64,000 bases of DNA from Lysobacter panacisoli (lineage in GTDB: Bacteria > Pseudomonadota > Gammaproteobacteria > Xanthomonadales > Xanthomonadaceae): NCBI RefSeq assembly GCF_009765165.1, contig NZ_VLNU01000001.1, positions 3,354,247 to 3,418,246 on the forward strand, given 5' to 3'. Within the stretch, counting starts at the first letter, position 1, and each line of letters begins with the position of its first letter. Under the pieces are notes generated by a model. It had not been told where the DNA came from. It saw nothing but the letters and a program-made list of their open reading frames with translations, and searched no databases. Positions 23,493 through 30,441 of the stretch are shown piece by piece. A program made the translations under genes and the position numbers.

Positions 23493-23824
23493 ACCTGTCC
23501 TGCTCCGACCCGCTGGTCTGGTTGATTGGATTGGCTGCTCCGATACCAGGGTGAAGAATCCCGGTGCTCGATGAGCATGTCCTTGCGCTGGCAATTGGAA
23601 CACGCATTCCATCGCGAGTGAGCGAGAGAGGGGCATAGCCGTAGGGGGCTCGCGTTCTACCCCCTGCCCTGGCTTCCTGCTCATCAGCCGCCGACGCAGG
23701 CAACGGAAGCAGACGTTGCGGGTCACCGCGAGACCGCGTCTGGTGGTGCCGACGAGCTGATCGATGCCAGGCCGGGAACCTTCTTCCCGTTGCTGCATCC
23801 CATGTGTTGAGCGAGGAGAACATC
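23493..23824. other. Intergenic region between RraB-like and ECF sigma genes
   Basis: 332 bases holding the divergent promoters. No gene or clear operator was recognised. Confidence 0.4.
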
Positions 23825-24517
23825 ATGGTCAGGCCAGGCAATACGCTGCGCGTCAACTACGCTTCGATGGATGACACTGCACTGGTGGATGCGGTGCAGC
23901 ATGGCGATCGCGACGCCTTCCGCGAGATCATGCGGCGCTGCAACCAGCGCCTTTTCCGCGTGGCGCGTGGCGTGGTCAATGACGATGCCGAGGCCGAAGA
24001 CGTAGTCCAGGAGGCGTACGCGCACGCATTCGAGAAGCTTTCCACGTTTCGCGGCGATGCAGCCCTGCTGACCTGGCTGACGCGAATCGTGCTGAACGAA
24101 GCGCACGGGCGACAGCGCCAGCGTCGATGGGTAGTGGACGTCGAACAGATCGAGGTGTCGCAGATGGACAACGCAAGCATCGTTCCCTTTCCCGCGAAGT
24201 TCGGCTACGAGGACCCCGCGGTCGCGGCGGCGCGGGAGCAGGCGCGCATGCTGCTGGAAGAGGCCATCGACCGCCTGCCAGAAGCGTTCCGGATCGTGTT
24301 CGTCATGCGCGAGATCGAAGGCTGCACGGTCGAGGAAACCGCCGCGAGCCTGGATCTGCGCACCGAAACGGTGAAGACGCGCCTGCATCGCGCGCGACGC
24401 CTGTTGCGTACGGCCTTGCATGACACCCTGTCGGGAACCTTGACCGATGTGTTCCCGTTCCTGGGTTCCCGCTGCGATCGCATGACCGACGCGGTGATGC
24501 GACGACTTGGCGCGTAA
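23825..24517 (+). CDS. ECF-type RNA polymerase sigma factor
   Basis: 230 residues. Region 2 (about 30-95) has the LFRVARGVVNDDAEAEDVVQEAYAHA-type core and the TWLTRIVLNEA helix; region 4 (about 145-200) has AIDRLPEAFRIVFVMREIEGCTVEETA and the HTH with TVKTRLHRAR. The start at 23825 has GAGGAG 7 bases upstream. No anti-sigma factor is adjacent; instead two membrane proteins follow in the same direction and may be its targets or sensors. Confidence 0.92.
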   Translation: MVRPGNTLRVNYASMDDTALVDAVQHGDRDAFREIMRRCNQRLFRVARGVVNDDAEAEDVVQEAYAHAFEKLSTFRGDAALLTWLTRIVLNEAHGRQRQRRWVVDVEQIEVSQMDNASIVPFPAKFGYEDPAVAAAREQARMLLEEAIDRLPEAFRIVFVMREIEGCTVEETAASLDLRTETVKTRLHRARRLLRTALHDTLSGTLTDVFPFLGSRCDRMTDAVMRRLGA

Positions 24518-24586
24518 GAGCTTTACCCGCGCGGCGAGTGACATCCCATCGCCGCACTTCGCATCCTGACCTGACGGAGAATCGAC

Positions 24587-24931
24587 ATGTTGATCTATGC
24601 GTTATGCATCTTCGCTGTCGCCGCACTTGGCGGACTCGTGCTGGCCTCAAGCGTGCTCAGGGGGCGATTGGCGCCCTGGGCCATTTCGCTCCTCCACGCC
24701 TTGCTGGGCGCTACTGGCCTGGCGCTCCTGGTCGTCGTCGTGTTGCAGGGCGAGGCAGCAGGACGCGTCACAGCAGCCTTGGGGTTGCTGGTGCTCGCTG
24801 CACTCGGAGGCTTCTATCTCGCGTCGATCCACCTGCAGAAGAAGGTCGCTCCGAAGGGTGTGGTCCTGATCCACGCCGGCGTCGCCGTGACGGGCTTCCT
24901 CACGCTGTTGAGCGCGGTTCTCGGTATATGA
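24587..24931 (+). CDS. Hypothetical four-helix membrane protein
   Basis: 114 residues with four predicted transmembrane helices (about 2-22, 30-52, 62-82, 90-112) and a short charged loop HLQKKVAPKG before the last. No family recognised. It follows the ECF sigma gene by 69 bases with a GACGGAGAA site and overlaps the DUF2231 gene by ATGA (24928-24931), so the two membrane proteins are translationally coupled. Confidence 0.8.
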   Translation: MLIYALCIFAVAALGGLVLASSVLRGRLAPWAISLLHALLGATGLALLVVVVLQGEAAGRVTAALGLLVLAALGGFYLASIHLQKKVAPKGVVLIHAGVAVTGFLTLLSAVLGI

Positions 24932-25356
24932 GACACCCGCTGCACCCTGCCCTGGTGCACTTTCCGATCGCCACGTGGTCGCTGGCCACTGCGGGCGACC
25001 TTGCCAGTTTGCTGTGGGGAGAACCCGCATGGCGATTTGCGGGCATATCGATCGTGGTGGGCACACTCACCGCCCTGGCCGCAATGGCAGCGGGTTTCAT
25101 CGAGCTTCTGAAAGTAGGCGCCAACAGTCCAGCAAGCCGTGACGTCAATCGCCACATGCTGCTCATGATGGCCACCTGGTGCTGCTACGCCGCGAGCCTG
25201 TTCGCGCGACTGGATGGAACGACGCTGACTCGGCCCGATGCGCTCGGCATAGCGCTGAGCGCGACGGGCTTCGTTGTCATGTGCTTTGCAGGAAGGATCG
25301 GTGGGAAGCTCGTGTACGAGCATGGGATCGGAGTACGGGAACGCCACGGGGCCTGA
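24928..25356 (+). CDS. DUF2231 membrane protein
   Basis: 142 residues of the DUF2231 family, integral membrane proteins often linked to cytochromes or redox stress. The hallmark HPLHPALVHFPIA is at residues 3-15, and four transmembrane helices follow. The His motif resembles a haem- or metal-binding site. The start is fixed by the ATGA overlap with the upstream gene. Confidence 0.88.
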   Translation: MRHPLHPALVHFPIATWSLATAGDLASLLWGEPAWRFAGISIVVGTLTALAAMAAGFIELLKVGANSPASRDVNRHMLLMMATWCCYAASLFARLDGTTLTRPDALGIALSATGFVVMCFAGRIGGKLVYEHGIGVRERHGA

Positions 25357-25371
25357 CCATCGGAAGCGGAC
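25355..25371 (+). repeat. GACCATCGGAAGCGGAC unit (dispersed element, copy 6)
   Basis: Half-preserved member of the AAGCGGAC family in the 22-base gap between the convergent DUF2231 and Ohr genes, where it may help terminate transcription. Confidence 0.4.
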
Positions 25372-25378
25372 GTTGTCC

Positions 25379-25876
25379 TTAGACCGTGACGTTCACCGCG
25401 ATGTCGATGTTGCCCCGGGTCGCTTTCGAATACGGGCAGGTCTGGTGGGCCCTGTGGGCGAGTTCCTCTGCGACTTCGCGAGCAACCCCAGGCACGATCA
25501 CGTTGAATCGCGCCTGCAGGAAGTAGTCGCTCCCAGCTTGACCCAGGTCCACTTCGATCTCCACGGCCAGATCGGCAGGTACCTTGATCTTCATCTCCTG
25601 TGCGGCCAGCACGAGCGCGCCGCTGTAACAGGCCGACCAGGCGCCTGCGAACAGCTGCTCCGCCGTAGGATGCGGCAGCGCGGACGCGAAGACCTGTTCC
25701 TGTTGTGTGCCGGAGCCGGATGCCGATGTCTGGATGTCCAGCCGGTCATGAATGGCGCGCGCCGAGCCTTCGCGTGGACTGGCGGCGGTGTGGGTCCTGC
25801 CGGTGAACAGTACCTTCTCTATCTGACGCGCTTGGATTGAACTGCCACTAGTCTGCTTGTCGATTACCGCGTTCAT
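25379..25876 (-). CDS. Organic hydroperoxide resistance protein (Ohr subfamily)
   Basis: 165 residues of the Ohr/OsmC fold. Reactive Cys in AGAWSACYSG and resolving Cys in [14 protein letters not shown] are both present, so thiol peroxidase activity toward organic peroxides is expected. The N-terminus carries about 20 extra residues before the VLFTGRTHT strand compared with typical 140-residue Ohr. The start at 25876 has AAAGGAAG 6 bases upstream. A second family member is at 48825-49241. Confidence 0.92.
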   Translation of the reverse strand: MNAVIDKQTSGSSIQARQIEKVLFTGRTHTAASPREGSARAIHDRLDIQTSASGSGTQQEQVFASALPHPTAEQLFAGAWSACYSGALVLAAQEMKIKVPADLAVEIEVDLGQAGSDYFLQARFNVIVPGVAREVAEELAHRAHQTCPYSKATRGNIDIAVNVTV

Positions 25877-26379
25877 TGAATCTTCCTTTCTTTGAGTTCT
25901 AGAGCGCAGGACGACGGGCCGGTGCGAGCGACACGCGGCAGCGTCGAACTGCGAGTGCATATCGGGGCGCGGATGGTTGCGTCCGAGCGAATGCGCACGC
26001 CCACCGTGCAGGGCCGCCCCTGCGCGGAGATCTCCTTGGCGACGTCAGGACACGATAGGCGCGGAGTGGCCAAACGGATTGGTGTGAGCCGATGCAGGCT
26101 CGCGGCATCGTGGAGCCGTTGTTGCCGGGTTCGGTTCGTCGAGTCGCGCCTGATCCGTGAGCGACACTCTGACGGGAACAGCACGAGGACCCGCACGGCC
26201 CTGCGCTACTGCCTTGAGATGACAGCCATCGCAATTATGCGGCGACAATTCGCCATCTGCATAAGATGTTCTACGCTCAAACGCACTCGTCTAACGACCG
26301 TTGGTCGGTGACACGATTGCGAGAGATCATGTCACCAGGCCGCGCTGATGCTGCAGACCTCAATGAGAGTCGCGCTCGC
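25877..26379. other. Intergenic region, no gene supported
   Basis: 503 bases upstream of ohr and downstream of the caspase operon. A 139-codon plus-strand frame (25892-26311) is Arg/Ser-rich with no family resemblance. No OhrR-type operator or T-tailed hairpin was seen. Confidence 0.45.
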
Positions 26380-28527
26380 TCAGCGAAGTACCAGCTGGTC
26401 CATGTTGATCAGCACCCGGCGTCCTTCGTCGGTAGTACCGGCCAGCGGGTCAGCCTTGTGCAACGCTTCGACGAACTCCACCCGACTGCGTTCCGTAATC
26501 TCCGACAGCGGCACCTGGTGGGCGACGAACTTGCCCGCGCGGAAGCGGCGCTCAAGGCCGTGTTCCTCGATCATGTCTGACTGATCCAGAATGAAGCCGT
26601 ACGCGCGCAGCCGCGATGCATCGCCCTCCCCTTCGACCACCACCACGATCTTCCAGAACGCCATCGGCATCTGGACCTTGATGCCCGAACCGAAATCGTG
26701 CGACGGATCGTTGGTCGCCAACACGGGGCCGGCGAACACGATCAGTTTGTTGTCGACGTATTGCGCCTGCTTGGCGATGTGGTTCTCCAACCCGCCCCAC
26801 AGGCCGTGGTACTGGAACATGTCGCGATTGAACTCCTCGTGCTGCGGCGAGCAGTTGGTCCAGTGGAAGGTGTCGGCATTGGCGAACTCCTCCTCCTCCG
26901 GCGTCTCGCCCCAGGCCGAATCGTCACGGCGCACAAGATGGCCGCGATCGAACTTCTTGGCGGGCTCGTAGAATTCGAGGTCCTCGATCTGCTGCTCGAT
27001 CGGAATGCGCGGATCGGCCTTCCATTCGTCTTCGCCGAACTCGTCGCGGGAACCGCGACGCTTCTCCGGGTCGTAGTCCACGTTCGACGCCGTCCACAGC
27101 GCGAGGCGCCGATCCTTGTGCATTGCGACGGTGTAATGGTGATACTTCAGGTACTTCAGATTGCGCGGACCGACGTAGATTTCATCGTCCGGCGCATCCG
27201 GTGCCGGCACCCGGAAGCCCGTCAGGAACCTCTCGTTGTAGCCCTTGCGCTCACGGTAGTTGGGATCGAAGCGCAGCTTCTTCTCAAGCGCCGCCGGAGC
27301 GACGGCAATGGCCGATCGAGTCACTGCCACCGAGGGTGTCGCCGGGGCCGTCGGCGCGCCTCCCATGTAGAAGTGGGCCGTACCGTGGACGGTGATGTTG
27401 TTCATCGCGAGCTCTCCAGAGGGCGGCGTGTCGATCGGCGATGTCACGGCCAGCGAAGGCACAGGAACTGTCGCCGGGCCTTCGGATTCATTGACGACCT
27501 CGTGTGCCGCCCCAAGCACCTGGGCCAGGATCGCCTGATGTGCGGCATTGCCGAGCGATGCATCGTGCAGATGCGCCAGGATCTTGCTGACGCGAGCGCC
27601 TTCGTTGGCGACCCAGTCGATGTCGGTTTCCGGCATGCCCTTGCGCCACTCGGTGCGGCGCAGCGTCATGATCCGGTTGTTCTCCACCCGCGGCACCCCG
27701 CCGTGGTGGACGGCGACGAGTTCCCAGTCCTTGTTGAAAGCCGGCGATCCGGACGATCCTTCGAGCGTGTCGGTGGTGTACATCAGGAACAGGTCGTCCG
27801 GCGTTGGTTCCACGTACACCGTGTTCTTCTGCAGCGCGTAGTGCTTCATCCTGCCGTCTGGGTGCTGGATGATGTTGACGGCCTGCCCCACCAGGATCTT
27901 GCCGAGCGTGGGAATAAGCGGCACTGCGCCGAAATCGCGCAGCGCGCCGGCGCCGATGTGCGGCCGATCGGCCAGCGCGACGATTGCGATGTCCAGTGCT
28001 TCATTGCTGTAGAAGAATCGCGCCGGATCGAACTCGAAGACGGCGGTGGCCCGCGAGTTTCCGACTTCGTCGAGCTCGAAGTCGAACTGCGCGCCGGACG
28101 AGTCCGTGTCTTCGGGGCTGTCGAAGACATGCCAGTTCGTCATCAGGAGGCCGGGAGCGATCACGAAGCCGGTCGCGTAACCATCGACGATGCGGCCGTT
28201 GTCGAGGCCAACGATGCGCGCGACCGGTCGACCGGCACGGCGTGCCTCCGTCGTCGGCGCGGTCAGGTCCCAGTCCAGGGCTGGGCCGATGCGCCGTTCC
28301 AGGAACGGTCCCGGGCTTCCGGGTGTCCGGATGATCGCCCTCATCGCCTTGGTGGATTCGCGCGCCAGGTACTTGTCCCGCAATGCGGGACTGGCGGCTG
28401 CGAGCGGCCCGCCTGCCGCGAGCCTGGCGGCAGTGCGCGCCCGCTCCTCTCCTTTTCCCGCAAACCGCTCTCCAGCCTTGAGCATGACGCTGCGTTTGCG
28501 GTCCGCCGTGGCATTCCGATCACGCAT
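26380..28527 (-). CDS. Trypsin-like serine protease fused to DNA/RNA non-specific endonuclease
   Basis: 715 residues. About 85-290 is a trypsin-like protease with a full triad: His133 (TNWHVFD), Asp179 (LDIAIV) and Ser259 (GSSGSP). A Pro/Thr linker (about 345-420) leads to a NUC-type beta-beta-alpha-metal endonuclease (about 440-700) with the FDRGHLVRR motif (His530) and the Asn/Glu helix NRDMFQYHGLWGGLENH. No signal peptide. It is the third gene of an operon with a metalloprotease and a caspase fusion; proteolytic self-activation releasing the nuclease is an attractive but untested idea. An ATG at 28599 is an alternative start. Confidence 0.88.
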   Translation of the reverse strand: MRDRNATADRKRSVMLKAGERFAGKGEERARTAARLAAGGPLAAASPALRDKYLARESTKAMRAIIRTPGSPGPFLERRIGPALDWDLTAPTTEARRAGRPVARIVGLDNGRIVDGYATGFVIAPGLLMTNWHVFDSPEDTDSSGAQFDFELDEVGNSRATAVFEFDPARFFYSNEALDIAIVALADRPHIGAGALRDFGAVPLIPTLGKILVGQAVNIIQHPDGRMKHYALQKNTVYVEPTPDDLFLMYTTDTLEGSSGSPAFNKDWELVAVHHGGVPRVENNRIMTLRRTEWRKGMPETDIDWVANEGARVSKILAHLHDASLGNAAHQAILAQVLGAAHEVVNESEGPATVPVPSLAVTSPIDTPPSGELAMNNITVHGTAHFYMGGAPTAPATPSVAVTRSAIAVAPAALEKKLRFDPNYRERKGYNERFLTGFRVPAPDAPDDEIYVGPRNLKYLKYHHYTVAMHKDRRLALWTASNVDYDPEKRRGSRDEFGEDEWKADPRIPIEQQIEDLEFYEPAKKFDRGHLVRRDDSAWGETPEEEEFANADTFHWTNCSPQHEEFNRDMFQYHGLWGGLENHIAKQAQYVDNKLIVFAGPVLATNDPSHDFGSGIKVQMPMAFWKIVVVVEGEGDASRLRAYGFILDQSDMIEEHGLERRFRAGKFVAHQVPLSEITERSRVEFVEALHKADPLAGTTDEGRRVLINMDQLVLR

Positions 28528-28623
28528 GGCGGGTCTCCGAGAGTGACCTCGATATCGCGCGACGAATCGCGAACGTCGATGCATGTGGACATGCGCCATT
28601 CCTCCTGGAACGGACTCAAAACT

Positions 28624-30441
28624 CTATCGACGCCTGTGGACGTTCCTCTGCAGGCGGGCCGAGACGACCGACTGCTCCGCCCACGCTGCGTCGCGCACGT
28701 CCTGCTTCTGCGTCCGCAGGAAATCGCGCTGCGCCTTGAGCCGGCGCTTGCTGTCGAGGTGCTTTGAGACGGCGTAGCGAACCACGCCATCGGACGACAC
28801 GACGACAGTCGAACCACCGAGGAACCAGCCTTCGCGCACGCGGCGTTTCTGTACGACTTCGGCGACCAGATCGAAGCGGACATCGCCGCTGATGGCGACG
28901 CGTCGCAATGTGCGCAGTGAGACGATCTTGGGCGGCAGTACGCTGCGGCTCGGTGCCACCAGGCCGAAGTCGCGGGCGCGATCGGACCTGCACACGGCCT
29001 TTCCGAATGCGTTGGCGGCGCGTTGCACGGCACGCCCGCCGTCATCGACCGGCCAATCGCAAAGCCCGTCGGCGAATACCAGTCCGAGATGACGGAAATC
29101 CAGTTCCGGCACGGCGATTCGTCCCGACTCCGGCGGACACCACAACAGGCTCTCCTCGCCAAGATCCGGCACATCCGGCACGGTCACGCGGTACCTGCGG
29201 AAGGACGTGACGAACGCTTCGCGATAGCCGATCGGATCGTCCGGCACCAGTTCGGTGTCCGCGGTGATGATCGCGCGCAGGTACTCACCGAAGCTGCAGT
29301 GCATCGGCGGGCAGTAGTCGATCGCACGGATGACGATGTTGAGGAAGCGCCGCGCGATCTGCGTGGCCTCCTCGGCCAGCAGGTAGATCGCCTCCGACGG
29401 CAGGCGCTGCCGATAGAGTTCGAGCGCGCCACGCAGCTTCTCGGTCTTGCGCTGGTAGATACGCCGGAACGCCTCGAACACCGCCGATACGAGCACGGCG
29501 CCGAGGTCGTGTTCTTCCTTCTTCGGATCGTCGTAGCCGTACTTGCGGTCGACGACCGTATCGCTCAGCCCCGGCGACAGGATCGCGGTTCGCAACGGGT
29601 TGTGCCCGTCGATCAGGTCGAAGCCGAACTGATGGCCGATTTCCACCAGCAGGCTGGAATCGAGATCCTTGCCCTGCGAAGCCTCGATCGCCTGCCGCAC
29701 CAGTTCGGGCTGTGCGAAGCGCAGGAAGATCGCTACCAGGTCCGAGAAACCTTCGTGCAGCGCCGAGACATCGCGGTGCGTCGGCCGCAGGAAGTTCGGG
29801 CGCAATCCATCGAGCAGCGCGTGGCTCGTTTCGTGCGCGATGATGTCGCGGGACAGCACGATGTAGACATTGCTGCCGGGTTGGTTGCGGAGCTGCGCAA
29901 ACTCGGCCGCGCGCTCGTATCCGAAACACAGGGCGCCAAGCTCGCGGTCGTAGTACGCATTGTCTTCGCGCATGAAGCGAGGATGGATGCGCATCTTGCC
30001 GTCGTTCTCGCCTTCCACACCCAACGGCCCGAAGCCGGGGTCGCGCCCGAGCGCGAAGCGGAAACGCTCGTAGGTTTCCATGCCGACCGCGTACGCCATC
30101 TGCTGCATGAACTGCGGGTGGCTGCTGCTCGGGGGCAGGCCGTCTTCCATCAACAGCTTGTGCTGCTCCAGATCGACCGGCGTCGTCACCTGGCCGGTCT
30201 TCTCGTCAATGTCCTCGACGATGAACACCGCTCCGGCCGGTCCTGGCTTCAGCGGTTCGTACGGGATCGACAAGGTGATGTGCGCGCCCTCATAGCGACT
30301 GCGGCTGGGGTCGTGCGAGAACGCGCGCAGCCGCCGCCGTGTCGGCATGTTGGGATCCGGAGATGGCAGACGCGCGCGCCGGATCCCCGCAAGATCGTCG
30401 CGGAGTTCGAACTCCCAGACTTCCGGCGCCTTCGGGCTCAT
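28624..30441 (-). CDS. Putative gluzincin metalloprotease (HExxH, M4-like)
   Basis: 605 residues. The zinc signature IIAHETSHALLDG has His203, Glu204 and His207, and a third ligand is probable at Glu230 in ALHEGFSDLVAIF, the spacing of the thermolysin/M4 clan. There is no signal peptide or propeptide pattern, so it is intracellular, unlike secreted M4 enzymes. The C-terminal ~200 residues have no recognised domain. Its start overlaps the upstream caspase-fusion stop by ATGA (30438-30441). Confidence 0.82.
   Translation of the reverse strand: MSPKAPEVWEFELRDDLAGIRRARLPSPDPNMPTRRRLRAFSHDPSRSRYEGAHITLSIPYEPLKPGPAGAVFIVEDIDEKTGQVTTPVDLEQHKLLMEDGLPPSSSHPQFMQQMAYAVGMETYERFRFALGRDPGFGPLGVEGENDGKMRIHPRFMREDNAYYDRELGALCFGYERAAEFAQLRNQPGSNVYIVLSRDIIAHETSHALLDGLRPNFLRPTHRDVSALHEGFSDLVAIFLRFAQPELVRQAIEASQGKDLDSSLLVEIGHQFGFDLIDGHNPLRTAILSPGLSDTVVDRKYGYDDPKKEEHDLGAVLVSAVFEAFRRIYQRKTEKLRGALELYRQRLPSEAIYLLAEEATQIARRFLNIVIRAIDYCPPMHCSFGEYLRAIITADTELVPDDPIGYREAFVTSFRRYRVTVPDVPDLGEESLLWCPPESGRIAVPELDFRHLGLVFADGLCDWPVDDGGRAVQRAANAFGKAVCRSDRARDFGLVAPSRSVLPPKIVSLRTLRRVAISGDVRFDLVAEVVQKRRVREGWFLGGSTVVVSSDGVVRYAVSKHLDSKRRLKAQRDFLRTQKQDVRDAAWAEQSVVSARLQRNVHRRR

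Noticed and set aside
23139..23525. Plus-strand 128-codon frame
   Set aside because: It overlaps the RraB-family gene on the minus strand, which has recognisable DGWGC and FLLRAP family segments; the plus frame has none.
26698..28767. 689-codon plus-strand frame over the trypsin-NUC gene
   Set aside because: Antisense shadow of a gene with intact protease and nuclease motifs; composition is Arg/Val/Asp-biased and no domain is recognisable.
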